Source of the DNA: Iris pallida
Lineage: Eukaryota; Streptophyta; Magnoliopsida; Asparagales; Iridaceae
Direction of reading: 5' to 3'
Length of the DNA stretch: 64,000 nucleotides
NCBI GenBank assembly: GCA_029216955.1
Contig: JANAVB010029819.1
Coordinates: forward strand, 33,936,747-34,000,746
Both the position numbers and the translations under genes were made by a program. A model generated the notes under the pieces. That model did not search any database. It saw only the letters and a list, made by a program, of their open reading frames with translations, and had not been told where the DNA came from. Below are positions 45,813 to 57,100 of the stretch, one piece after another; the first letter of the stretch is position 1; each line of letters opens with the position of its first letter.

Positions 45813-46401
45813 GGAAGGGGGGTAGTGTTTGGCTGCCATGGGGGTAGGGGAGGGTGTCCTACCACCTTGCAAACTTAGCCCCTAAGTCTTTGACTAAGGG
45901 GTTAGATATTTAGGTTCTAAAATATCTAAAAAGTGAAATATCTAGATATTTATCTAACTAGATATTTATACATAAAGCTAACATCCTCTACTTAGTCTTC
46001 TAGGTTAGTTGCTAACCTCTAGATTAGGCTAAACTAGGTTAGAAGCTAACATGACACTAATCAACTAATTAATAATAATAAATCACATAAATCCAAATAA
46101 TTCCAAATAAATCCTAGAAAATTACCAAATACCCTTTAGGCTAAAAAGCCCTAATTTGATGTTCTAAACCTATGGCTACGCTCACATGATCATGTTTAGT
46201 CTCTAGGTTATGAAATCTCTAGGGTTTACACTAGGGTTATACTAGTAAAGTCACAAAGTCATAAGTCGTGACTTAGAAAATAGTTTAACTTAACTAAAAA
46301 TCACCAAAAATCATATTATGACTAAAATACCACTAATAAAGAATAAAAATAATAAATTTTCAAAAATACCATAATTTCAGAAAATTGGGTGTTACAGCGA
46401 T

Positions 46402-46919
46402 CAGGTATAAGTACACAACCAAAAGTAGCTATACCTAACGGATAAGGTAAACTAACCATTCTTAGTGAATGCAGTTTAAGAACTAACCTCCATCGCATGG
46501 GCTCTCTAGCTATAATGGACCTGGTATGTCCCCCTCTATGGGCACCAGGGACCTCAAAGCATGATATTTCCACGAACATCAGAGGCCAGCAAGAACATGA
46601 TAAAGGGGTCGTCAACCCGCATCTTCGACGGAGCGTACGGTCACAATGGTAAAGTGCATAGTAGCCCATACGCTAAGAAAATATTCTCCCTACCTAATGC
46701 CTATATGTTGCTTTCACAATACATACCCTTTATAATCGCTAATTCAAACTAATCATGCAATACTATTAGCGGTTAACCCTATAGTACGACTTATACGTAC
46801 CGGTGGCCAGCCAGCTACGCATGTCCGAGTTATATATGCAACTTACAACTTCATGGTACAACTGTATCAAGGTCTATGAATGCAATACAACAAAAGAGTG
46901 GTCCCTTAAATCTAAGTTT
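46402..46919. other. Unclassified repeat-like sequence between LTR C and element F
   Basis: It continues the sequence interrupted by LTR C. I see no gene. AATGT at 46920-46924 is the left target copy of element F, and this host sequence continues at 60249. Confidence 0.5.
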
Positions 46920-46924
46920 AATGT

Positions 46925-48041
46925 TGTAGGAGCGTAAAAAGTGCTAAAATGAAAGAGTCAAAGTGATAGGTCATTCCACTCCAATTGACCTACTTTACGC
47001 CGCAGAGAGGCTAAATACTTTGCGCCCAAGACAAGGCTAATCACTTTACGCCTAAAGCAGGCAGATCATTTTACGCTCGGGTCTACACCCATGATTTTAT
47101 GCCAAGAGCAGATCAGCCACTTTTACGCTGGACAAAGCTGTCAAGTCTCGCATTTAATACAAACTCTGACATGAGAGATTAATGATGGCATATATCACAG
47201 AATTCAAAGGGATTTATTTTCACACAGAGACCAATGTTGTCGTTTAGTATGTGGATTGAGCTACCTTACGCTCACACTATGGCTTCTTTTACGCATGAAG
47301 ACTATACGAGCTTTTATGCTCAACAGTTGACATGTGCGTAAAGTCTATTTGAGCTACTTTACGCTCAAGGTTATTTAACAACCACTTTACGCGGGAAGTC
47401 TATGCCAGGGCTACTTTACGCCTAGTCTACTGCTTTACGCTCAGATTATATTGGGGTTGTTTAGGTCATATTCTTCTGACCAGCTTGGAACGTGGTTTGC
47501 CTACATGGCTTTCATGCCACACATCCCGAAGAACATGTGTACGTGCATCATATCTTACTAAAATGATGGGATACGTGTTAACATATACAGAGGATGACTT
47601 TGGTCGTGGGTGGTGGTTGTTGGCGTAAAGACGGAACTTTTGCTGAGTTTTTACGCACAAGAGCCCAAGTCTATAAATGGACTTATTTTTTTCAACACAG
47701 ACACAGAGAGACAGAAGAGAATACAGAGGTCAGAACCTAGAGATTTTGAGAGCATTCTTCTTCAACTTTCTTTCAGAATAGAGTGAAGCAAAGCAGGAAA
47801 GCAATCGGCCTCGCCATCAGTGCCCAAGTACGTCGATACCTTTCTGGTGACTTAGTTCTTCCGGTTGTTCAACTTCAAGCAGCGATCTTCATCATCATCA
47901 TATGGTCCAAGGAACAAAGTGATCATTTACAGATCAGACTTCCATAGCAATACTTTTCCAGAATCAAATTTGTACATGTTGTACTTTTTCTCATTTTATT
48001 TTCAAAAGCCAATTCCTCCAAGCATTTTGTTAAGTGAAACA
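46925..48041 (+). mobile_element. 5' LTR of element F
   Basis: 1117 bp, TGTAGGAGCG to AAGTGAAACA. It contains 13 exact TTTACGC/GCGTAAA heptamers by hand count and at least five one-base variants that are intact in the 3' LTR (for example TTTATGC and TTTGCGC here). Confidence 0.92.
47672..47678 (+). promoter_or_regulatory. TATA box of element F 5' LTR
   Basis: AAGTCTATAAATGGAC, 20 bp after a TTTTTACGCAC motif. Conserved in the 3' LTR at 59875-59881. Confidence 0.65.
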
Positions 48042-48044
48042 AAA

Positions 48045-48821
48045 ATGACGACTCTGCTGGGGACGACCTTCTCCTTTGACGAGAAGGCAATTGCTCAATA
48101 TGATGATATTTCGGTCGGTTCAACCAAGAAGATTCTGGTTGTACACTTCGACCAGACTGCCTATGAAGAAATGCTCCGAACTGGGGATGATTCTCGTTAC
48201 TCCAATGTTCAAAAATCTCTCAAAGCACGAAAAGTTTGGATTCCTAAATCCAAAATAGCTTCTGATCTCTCTGTTGCTGCTACTGGCAAGGGAATTCTTC
48301 TCACTCCTGTCGTAGGGGCTCCCGTTCGTAACGAGGCAGTCCTTACTTTAGAGTTGCACTCAAAGTGTGACGATTTATTTCCCGTTTGTAACGGTGAAGA
48401 TAATCAGGTTTCATGCCCACTGCGTAAGAACCAGGTTTTATGCTCAGTAGGTAAAAACCAACTTTTACGCTCAATACATAAAGATGAGTCTCCCATTTGT
48501 AATGTGGCAGACTCTAATGCTTCTGAGGGTAAGAATAAGTCTCCCGTCTGTGACGTGGTAACACACAAGTTACGCTCTTCGCATAAAGAAAAATCTTCCG
48601 TCTGTGACGTGGTAGATAACCAATATTTATGCTCTACGCGCAAAGGTAAGTCTCCTGTCTGTGACAGTGTAGATAAAATTTGCAAAAATGTTTATACATC
48701 TAATGTGAATGTACTTAAACGTGTGCAGCGTAAAAATCATGGGTATAACTTTAGTTCTACACCAACAGCCTTCCTATACTGCTCTACGCAAAGTACCAAA
48801 TCTACAAATTATACGCAATAA
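48045..48821 (+). CDS. Element F ORF1: novel protein with Cys-containing repeats
   Basis: A 258-residue frame starting at the ATG that overlaps the primer site; the frame is also open upstream in the LTR. I do not recognise the family. The N-terminal 100 residues look globular (FSFDEKAIAQYDDISVGS, ILVVHFDQTAYEEMLR, KARKVWIPKSKIASDL). Residues ~125-225 are 4-5 degenerate repeats of about 20-25 residues with core K-S-P-V-C-D-V-V (ESPICNVAD, KSPVCDVV, KSSVCDVVD, KSPVCDSVD). The DNA of the repeats contains TTTACGCTC-like motifs, read as LRS. Extra upstream ORFs are known in some Tat/Ogre elements. A role is unknown. Confidence 0.6.
   Translation: MTTLLGTTFSFDEKAIAQYDDISVGSTKKILVVHFDQTAYEEMLRTGDDSRYSNVQKSLKARKVWIPKSKIASDLSVAATGKGILLTPVVGAPVRNEAVLTLELHSKCDDLFPVCNGEDNQVSCPLRKNQVLCSVGKNQLLRSIHKDESPICNVADSNASEGKNKSPVCDVVTHKLRSSHKEKSSVCDVVDNQYLCSTRKGKSPVCDSVDKICKNVYTSNVNVLKRVQRKNHGYNFSSTPTAFLYCSTQSTKSTNYTQ
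48046..48063 (+). other. Primer-binding site of element F, tRNA-Arg-like
   Basis: TGACGACTCTGCTGGGGA, four bases after the LTR end. It matches the complement of the tRNA-Arg 3' end (TGGCGACTCCGCTGGGGA) with two transitions. The start codon of ORF1 overlaps its first bases. Confidence 0.75.
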
Positions 48822-48823
48822 AA

Positions 48824-49262
48824 ATGGAGTCCTTTGTGCTAAAAAATTTCAAGATTTACGCACAACTCCAAACGCGTAGAATATACAATTTGGTTCTGCG
48901 AATGCTGCCAGTAATCTTCTTTATACACAAGGTACTAAACGTTTTTTCTATCCCTAATGTAATAAGAAGACTACTCCCTCCACTCCTTCTGACTTACGTG
49001 AATTGCTAATGCAAAAGCATAAGAATAGACAATCTCCAGTGATATTTCCCCAGGAAAAATATCATTGTGATTATCACCAGGTTGTGATCAACTGTTGTTG
49101 TTCGGCTTCAAAACGGTCAGTTTTTGATCGATGTTTTAATTCGCCTCAACATCAAGCTGAAAACCAAGAACATGAGCTGTCATATGCATCAGTCAATATG
49201 GCATCTCATACTAACAGGGGACGACGACCAAGACGGATATGTCCCAAACTCTAGGTCAGCAA
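48824..49262 (+). other. Possible continuation of ORF1, decayed
   Basis: Frames with ordinary composition (KHKNRQSPVIFPQEKYHC, then ASHTNRGRRPRRICPKL) may be a C-terminal part of ORF1 or the gag N-terminus after frameshifts. There is a Cys-rich patch (NCCCSASKR). No assignment. Confidence 0.35.
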
Positions 49263-50560
49263 TAGTTCAACAGACTTCTTGATTCTTTTGAGGGGTATAT
49301 CAAAATACTCGATCAAGAAGATAAAGACAAATACAGACTTCTGATTCAGAAGCTGGGGGTACTCAATCTTTTGAGTCCGAGACTGACAGTGTCGATTCAT
49401 ACTTCTATACTGATCCTTCTATATCTTCAAGAGAGGTTGAATCCTACGCTGTTAGAGATGAACCAGAGACCTCATCTGTTAATACAGAATAGCGTCTCAC
49501 TGCCATTGAGCAATCACTGAAAGACATGCTTAACATGGTGCAAAACATACATCAGATAATTTTGAATCAGCAAACTGCTCAGCCGACAGTAGTAACACCG
49601 GCACTAGTAGCAGCACCAACTCAAGATAGTCAAGGGACTGAAATACATTTGAATATTCAGGAGCCTGCTATTAATCAAAATTATGCATCTCCAGATTCCA
49701 TCAATCCTGAAGACGTACCACCTCCAGTGGGGGTTACGGTACATCCAACAACTATTCAATCAAATGTGCTTCCGCAAACCAGTAAAGCCATTCAAGCAGT
49801 GCGTGAACTCAAAGCACAGTTTGAAGTCTTGAGACACAAGGATCAGCTCCAGAGGTTAGGGATTAAGCAACCTTATCCTCCTCATTGGAATGATGTACCC
49901 TTTACACCGAAATTCAAGCCACAATCTATGGTTTTGTTCGATAGAAAAGCATCTCCCAGTCAATATATCAATTACTTTGATATTATGACTGTACATCTAC
50001 AAAAAGATGACGCTCTTCTCATTCGAGTGTTCATCGGGTGCCTGACGAGTTCGGCTTATGATTGGTATCGAAGTTTACCCGACAATTGCATTTCGTCTTT
50101 CGACAAATTTAAGGCAATATTTCTCTCCTGCTTCTATGAAGGAGGTATGAACATGAACATGTCCTCCTTGATAGAAATCAAACAAAAGGAGAAAGAAGAT
50201 ACTCGGACGTTCATCGAACGTTTTCGACAGGCTACTCTAAAGATGCCTTCTGGTATGCCAGATTCAGCGTTGATTGATACATGCAAGATGAATCTACGAC
50301 CATCTATCGCTGTTTTACGGGTTCCCAATTCACAGATTGGGCTTCATTTATCATAGCAGCGATTTTTGCCGAGACCAATGGTAGGTTGGCTCGTAAACAT
50401 GGGATGATTTTCGCCTCAGATGATAGAGGAAAGAAAAGTAATCCTGGTAATAACCCCGATAATCGAATATGAAAGGGAAAGATACCCTCATGGTTAATCT
50501 TTCTAAGAATAAAACGATGCCGAATAGTCAGGAATCTTCCAGGCCAAAGGAAGTACTCTT
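49263..50560 (+). pseudogene. Element F gag (Tat type)
   Basis: The N-terminal stretch (GYIKILDQEDKDKYRLLI, then SREVESYAVRDE) has one frameshift and a TAG (CAG-type). The core 49526-50356 is open for 276 codons. It has a Gln-rich coiled part, KFKPQSMVLFDRKASPSQYI, LLIRVFIGCLTSSAYDWY and SLIEIKQKEKEDTRTFIERF, the Retrotrans_gag pattern of Tat/Athila elements. A frame change occurs near 50340 (then FADWASFIIAAIF-like sequence). No zinc knuckle is seen. Confidence 0.78.
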
Positions 50561-52010
50561 TTGATGAGAGTGATATCCCAGGGATATTTCAGTGTCTGGT
50601 GAAGAGTGGCAAACTTCAGATTCCAGAGCCAAAGAGGCCTAATGAGGTGAATCTAACTGATAATCCCAAATATTGTATCTATCATAGATACTTATCCTAC
50701 CAGTGCTTGCTATGTCCTGAAGAAGAAATCTAGGAGCTGATAAATGACGGTGCTATCGCCTTAACTAACGATGACCATACAGTTACAACCAATATGGTTT
50801 CTCTTCAGTTCGGAGATTTTCCTCCACAGCAAGTCCCAGATGGAATTATCCCAATTTCGAAGGCGACAATGAAAATCGTGAATATCCTGCCTGCCAGAAG
50901 AAAATGTAGGATTGCTGCCACTCACACTAAAGAATGGTAAAATTATGTGGGTACATCCTGACTTAGTGCCTGAATTGGTAAATGAAGGTAAAAATTCAAA
51001 ATCCAAGAAGGGTAAGAAGGTCAAAACCTGCAATATGATTTCTTATGATATTCCAGATCCTGATGATTGGATCGGCTATGGGATGGCTTTCCTTTAGAAG
51101 ATAGATTGAGAGGACTGAACATCTGTCCTCCAAGTCTAGCTCCTCCTACTAAGCTCAAGCTTACTCACCAGCAGTGGCTAGCCATAAATAGTGTTCCTTT
51201 ATACCGGGCGTAACAAGTCTTCACTGCTTATGAAAAAGCTCCTACAGGGATTTTTTCTCGTATCCCGAATCTTTCTCCTCCTGTGGCTATAGAGACATCT
51301 ATTCTTCATTCTTCTATGGATACAGAGATTTTTCTTCTTCTGTGGAACCATTTGCTAAAAGTCTACTGCCCTTTCATCTATACAGTCTACAATCTGTCCT
51401 TCTCATGAAGAAAATGGGTTATGACTTTCAGAAGGCAGAAGGTTTGAATTACGATAAAGGAATACGACTTCCTTTACAAATTCAAAATCAAAAATCCGCT
51501 GTTGGACTGGGTTCTGAAATTCCTCACAACAAACCTTACAAGAAAAAGGCTAAAGAGAGGAAGACTTAATCCTGTAATATGGTAGTTCCTTCTCTTGAGT
51601 TTGAGGAAGAAACTTTTGCTGGTACAAGATCCGGGAAAGAGTACCACAAAGATTATGAAGGATCTTCTAAAGAAACAAAAAATGTAGTGAAAACACTACC
51701 AGCTCAACCTTCTCCTGTTCCTGCTAAACCCTCGGTGGTTGAAAAGGGGAAACAGAAAGTAGTACACTTCGACGTTCTATTGAAGTCTGCTTCCAGTCAG
51801 GGGGTGGTGATGAATCCTTACAAATTTGATATTCTAGCTCAGTTAGCCAATACTCCGGCTAGACTATCTATATTTAAACTGCTTCGCCTTTCTAGAGAAA
51901 GCAGAGAGACTTTAAGTAAAAATCTACTTGAGGCGGATTCATGCTTGGCTCAACTCAAAAGTCCTGATAATACTCCAGTTTCATGTCCGTAATGTTATAG
52001 TGTGATGGAA
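50561..52010 (+). pseudogene. Element F gag-protease linker with first G-patch-like motif
   Basis: Fragmented frames: FRRPNEVNLTDNPKYCIYHR-like sequence near 50635 (as in Tat elements) and VLPLTLKNGKIMWVHPDLV near 50910. Around 51400-51480 lies a G-patch-like stretch (LMKKMGYDFQKAEGLNYD and GIRLPLQ), followed by SGKEYHKDYEG and a long linker. G-patch-like motifs near the protease occur in Tat-type elements and in some retroviruses, where they bind nucleic acid. Confidence 0.55.
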
Positions 52011-52484
52011 GCAATTCCCAATATCACTTTTACACAAGAAGATATGCTGTTGAAGCATAACAAACATGACAGGCCTCTGTGCTATACTGGGTATATGGAT
52101 CTACTGAAATTGACAGGATCTACATTGATCCTGGGTCTTCAATTAGCATAATTTTTAGAGTATGCTAAGACCCCTGAGGATTCCTACTAGTGATTTGACT
52201 TACACTAGTACTACGATAGTCAGTTTTAACTCTACCAAGAGTAGACCACTGGGGAAGATTCGTCTGCAGACTCAGATTGGCGATCTCCGAACTATGGTAA
52301 CCTTCTATGTATCAACTCAGACGTACCCTACAATATCATTCTTGGAAGACCATGGTTACATGAGCATAATATCGTGTCTATGGATTCCCAAGGAGTTGTG
52401 AAGACTGAGTTTGCTGATATCAATCCTTTCAAGGATGTCGAAGCCTATTTTTCTGATTCAAGGCTTTATAAAAAGAGCATATGA
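52010..52484 (+). pseudogene. Element F aspartic protease
   Basis: Active site YIDPGSSISIIF (DPGSS at 52127-52141), then GKIRLQTQIGDLRTMVTFYV and ILGRPWLH (52335-52361) with SMDSQGVVKTEFADI. Two frame changes are needed, near 52110 and 52330. DPGSS in place of DSGAS and GRPWLH are characteristic of Tat/Athila elements. Confidence 0.75.
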
Positions 52485-53466
52485 AAGAGATATCAGACAT
52501 AGCTAAGGATCGATCATCTACTGAGGATCAATCTCTTAATGAAGATCCACTAGAAGAGCAACCTTTAAAGATCATAGTCAAGGAACGAATCCAATCCCAA
52601 CCTGTCAATGATCAACCTTTGATAATCAAGGTTAAAGGAAGAACTCAAACTTCATCTGAGGAATCAATAAATATTCCTGCTAAGAACCAAGTTCAACTTT
52701 TGTGATCAAAGTCAAAGGGCGTACTTCTTGTACGAATGATCCAGAACCACCATTGATTGTCAATCTTGGCAAATCTACGCAGAAGATGGATAATGGTCCA
52801 CTGTTGATTAATCCGAAGCATAGTAATCAGTAAATGATATAAATATTGATCATTCTGTACTTTAGATATCAATGAAGATTTCCTTTTCGTATATGGCTGT
52901 CAAGTTTATTGAAAGAATGACTTATCTTCGGATAAGCAAAGTCATCAATATAAAGGCGACATAGAGCCAAAGGAACTATATATAGATCATAAGGAAAATT
53001 CTTTTCCTCCTCATGTAGTTGTTGGACCTTATGCTCAAAGATTCTGACTTCTCCCTATCTTCTACCTGTAGCCGCTTCATCACAAGCCTGTAACTTTTAG
53101 ACGTCACGAAGAATCTTATTTCGTGGTTCCGTCTAATAAGAAAAACAAGCGCCAAATTATGTTTGGGCTGGCTAGAAATATCCCTGTCGCTCAGGCAGAT
53201 GAGCTGAAAGATAAAGACAAAGGAAGAATCCGAATTGACAAGTATAGTCAACAACAATCAAGATTATCCAGAACATGGGATATGATTTGAAGACTATGCA
53301 AGGTTTCAATCAAGGTAAAGGTAGACGACTCCCATTATACGGTGATCCATTTTATCATAAGACTCATCATGGATTGGGATATGATCCATCCCATATGTTT
53401 GCTGACGATATACAAGAAGAATTCTCTTCTAATTCCTCACAATCATCTGATTCAGAAGAAAACTAA
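52485..53466 (+). pseudogene. Element F repeats and second G-patch-like motif where RT would be expected
   Basis: At 52485-52840 a short repeated motif occurs three or more times (QPLKIIVKER, QPLIIKVKGR, IKVKGRTSC). At 53275-53466 a second G-patch-like segment appears (MGYDLKTMQGFNQGKGRRL, then HHGLGYDPSHMF) and ends in an acidic Ser-rich tail (SSNSSQSSDSEEN). No RT motifs follow. Confidence 0.55.
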
Positions 53467-54118
53467 TTCGTCGATCGGATATATCTCGTTCCTCATATGA
53501 TGAATTCGAACGTGTATCTTCAACTTTCCATTAGGATTCATTCTTGAGTTGACCTCTTTCCTCTCCCATAAAATAGGTTAGGTCATCCACTTCTTTTATC
53601 GATATTGGACCTATATGCTCATAATGTCTGTCCTCTTATTCCCCAGCCACCAAAGTTTGGTTAAGCTGATTACTCATCTCTTTTGAGAGGAATTTTTATC
53701 TTCCACCTTATCAGTTGATATAGAAAGCTGAATTTATTATTTACCACGTTCTTATAACCTCTGAATAAATATTAAATTTGCTGGAGTTTCCTATCTATCA
53801 TGTGCATTTGACCTCTGCATAGATATTAATCTGCTTTTCTTTGAGTTCTTACGTACCATCATATTCATATTACCTCTGATAGTACTATACTCTAAAATAG
53901 AAAATACGATTTCATTATCTATCATGTTTATATTACCTCTGGATAGATATAATACGTTGAGTTTAAAAGACTTATCACGTCCATATTACCTCTGATAAGT
54001 TTTTTCTATCTCCCTATTGTTTAAATTCCAAATAAACGATAGGATCACAAAACAAATCTTTCATTCATTCTGGTGAAACACTACAAAATGAATAAGACAA
54101 AAGATGACAAAAACTCTC
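53467..54118. other. Gap between sense protease region and antisense gene
   Basis: No coding sequence is recognised. It contains repeated short blocks TTACCTCTGATA / ACCTCTGGATAGATAT with TATCA(C/T)GT. It would hold the 3' end of the antisense transcript. Confidence 0.5.
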
Positions 54119-57100
54119 TTAAGGTGGAGTGGAAACATCGTGGAGCAACTTCTTTAATTCTTCTAGCCGCCTGCCACGAGAACTCATAACCTTCTTGGTA
54201 GCCTCTGCACGTCGAGCTTCAGGAGTGAAAATACAGGAAAGTTCAGCAAAGGTGATTATCAAATTGTCCTTGGCTTCATCAAGGGTTCTGATGGTCGATT
54301 CAGCCCCAAAAGCTTGTCTTCTAAAATTGAGCTTTGGGTGAGGTGCATATTTTGAGCATCGATCATCTTCTCCCTTTCAGCCTTCAAGCAAGCTAGCTCT
54401 GTCTCGACTTCGCAGATCTTGTCATTCTTGTTCTGAATATCTATGTTTAAAGCATCATAAGCCATGTGACTATGTAGGACAGGTTTTATGCCATCCAAAA
54501 AGTCTTCTCTTTGGTAACCTTCAGACTGTGTTCATGGAGAGCTGCATTATATGTAGTCTCTCGAGCAAGATAATCAGCTGTTAAAGCATCATACTCCTCC
54601 TGAATGAGGCCTTCAATAGTCTCATTTGATAGCTGAGATATTCTCCAATCGGCTGCTCAAGGTCCTCCATAATTTTCTCCAATGTGGCACTCTCTCAACA
54701 TCATTGAACATGGCAACATTCTTGATAGTCAGAGCCATTGCTGTCTTCAAAATCTTATAGCTGAGACCCTTATTCAGGACCTTTATCAAAGTTGCCAGAG
54801 TTTTATTAAAAGTTTTAGTATGAATCTCAACCAGGAGATTCATTTCTACGCTGTACTTAGCGTGGCGGCAATATCTAATAAATCTCTTTTCGGAGGTCGG
54901 GAGCAGTTTGGTTGGCACGACAACAGGATGAGAACGTTGTCGCTGTCACTACTACCATGGCCAAGTTATCCCTAAGAGCTTCAGGGATTATATCTCCAAT
55001 GCCTATAGCTACTACTGGTGTAACAACAGACAGAGGAGGAGTTGTTGTTGTCACTGCTGTTATTTGGTTCCCAAGAACTTCAGGAGCAATTTCTTCAATA
55101 TCTGTTACTCCAGTCGTTTCTGGAGTTCTGGCGACGGTGATATTGGTGGATATGGCGACAATTGCAGGAGCTGGTTCAGGTTCTGGTATTGACTTATCAA
55201 AAACTGATATTGAATCAGCAGCTACAGTAGAAGATGTTGTCACTTCCCTGGGTTCAGCCTTCTTCAACTATCGGCTCCGTAGGATTCTCCAATGCTTCAG
55301 TTGCAGTAAAATCTTCTATAGCTGATTCTTTATTTAAGACCGAATCTCCTCCAGTAGGTTCATCATCCTACAGTGGGGTCTATTGCAGCCTCTTTCTGGT
55401 GCTGATCTTCAACATGAGAGGATAGTTCAGGATGTGCTTCTTGATGCTCCCCGCGGGTTGTTGTCCTCCCTTTTCATCAGCACCCTCTTTGCTAGAAGAA
55501 GCCACATCAGATTCCTCATTTTCCTTATAAATATCCTCTTCTTGAGGAGGAGGAGCCATAGGCTTTGGTGTAATTATGACATCTACAAAAACGAACAAAA
55601 TAAGTTAATATACAAAATCATGGTATATAATTCCGTATAGGTTTTGTGTAATACTTGGAATATGTGCATTTTTTCAAAATATGTATCATAATCACCATCC
55701 CAGTCATCCCTCGAAGTCAAGAGCCGGTTCGTCTGATGGGATACAGTCTTGATCAGTGGTGGATACAGTAGTAGCACCCTCTGCAATTTGTGTCTTGGTT
55801 GACAACGATAAACGGGACGAGGTGCTAAGACGCCCAGAAGACAAAAGTGCTACAGCTCCTGATCCAACTATCGATGGAAGGGCTGAAGATCCTTCTCCTG
55901 GGTCGACTGAGGAAGAATCGACAAGATGATCCTCTTCAATCAAAGTATCGCCTTCTAGAATATGGGTCCTTGGCTTGGAAGGCCCTTTTGTGGAAGACCT
56001 CTTCTTTTTTTTCTGGAGTTTTCTCTGGAGGTGTGACGGCTGCACTCTGTTTTCTCTTTCGGCCTTTGCCAATGATGATAGGTTCTGTAGCTGGTTCCCA
56101 AACTCCTGTTGGGATAACTTCTAAAAAGGGATCTGGAATGCCCGTATCGTCAGGGATGTCGGCTGGTACCCTGACCTGCTCCTCAATATCACCTTCTTTA
56201 GGCTACCTTAAACTATCGCTCATATTATAACCGTGGGCAAAAGAAAATTGAAGCATAAAAGTGAGCATACGTATGAAGTATACGTAGCTCTGTAGTGCTG
56301 GTGGCGGTCGAAATTCAAAATTTAGCACCAGTCCGAGCAATACCGAAATATCTCCAATCCCTAGCTCCGTCAAGTAGTTTCCTATAGTGATGGAAACTAG
56401 TCGAAGGATTACCAACATAAAATTGGTCATACCCAAATTGGCGAGCAAACCTACTGGGTAAGTATGGTTCAAACGCACAATTATCTTCATTTTTGTACAT
56501 CAGATGAGAAGGTCTGATGCACTGAAGCCATCTAAAGACTGATTGCGGCAATACAACTCTTCCTTCGACTTCATCTTCAAACTGAACACCGAAGCAATCT
56601 GCTGGAACTTACGACGAGTACAGAAGAAGTTCCAACAATAAGAATAGTTCAGAACTGCTCGGGTATCCACCACGTCATAGCGATCCATGTAGCTTTGCTA
56701 AATTTTTGGAGGAAGACCTCCACATCATCACCTGGGCCTGGTGGCAACAATCTGCAGTTATGATGCAACAGCCAGCCCATCAGATAAGTGTAGGGCATTT
56801 CTACTCTAGGAAAAACATTCCGATGAGGAGCATTGTTGATTAACTCCTCGCCGAAGGTCCTTAAACCTGCATTTATTCGACATACCATGGCTGATAGCAG
56901 GTTAATCCTGGCTTTAAAAACCAGACGTACTGCCGGCCATAGCACACTACGGTGGATTCTGTCAACAATACCAATACCCGGTACAACCCATCTTCTCAAC
57001 CATAAAGAAAGAAAGCCTGCCAGCAAAGCTCTCCGAGAGTTTCTGACTACCATATCTAAGGAAGCTCACAGCTTCAGTCCCGACAGGGAATTCCCCAGTC

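Larger units (their letters stand above)
42056..46396 (-). mobile_element. Solo LTR C of a Ty3/gypsy element
   Basis: 4341 bp, plus strand TGTCACGACC to GGGTGTTACA, flanked directly by GCGAT on both sides (42051-42055 and 46397-46401). There is no internal region, so it arose by recombination between two LTRs. Read on the minus strand: TATA box (45812-45805), candidate donor (45566/45565), G-box/GTGTC array (about 45350-44430), CA/TA microsatellites, TTGAC array (43740-43330), candidate 54-nt exon, GC donor, acidic frame, U5 end. Confidence 0.92.
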
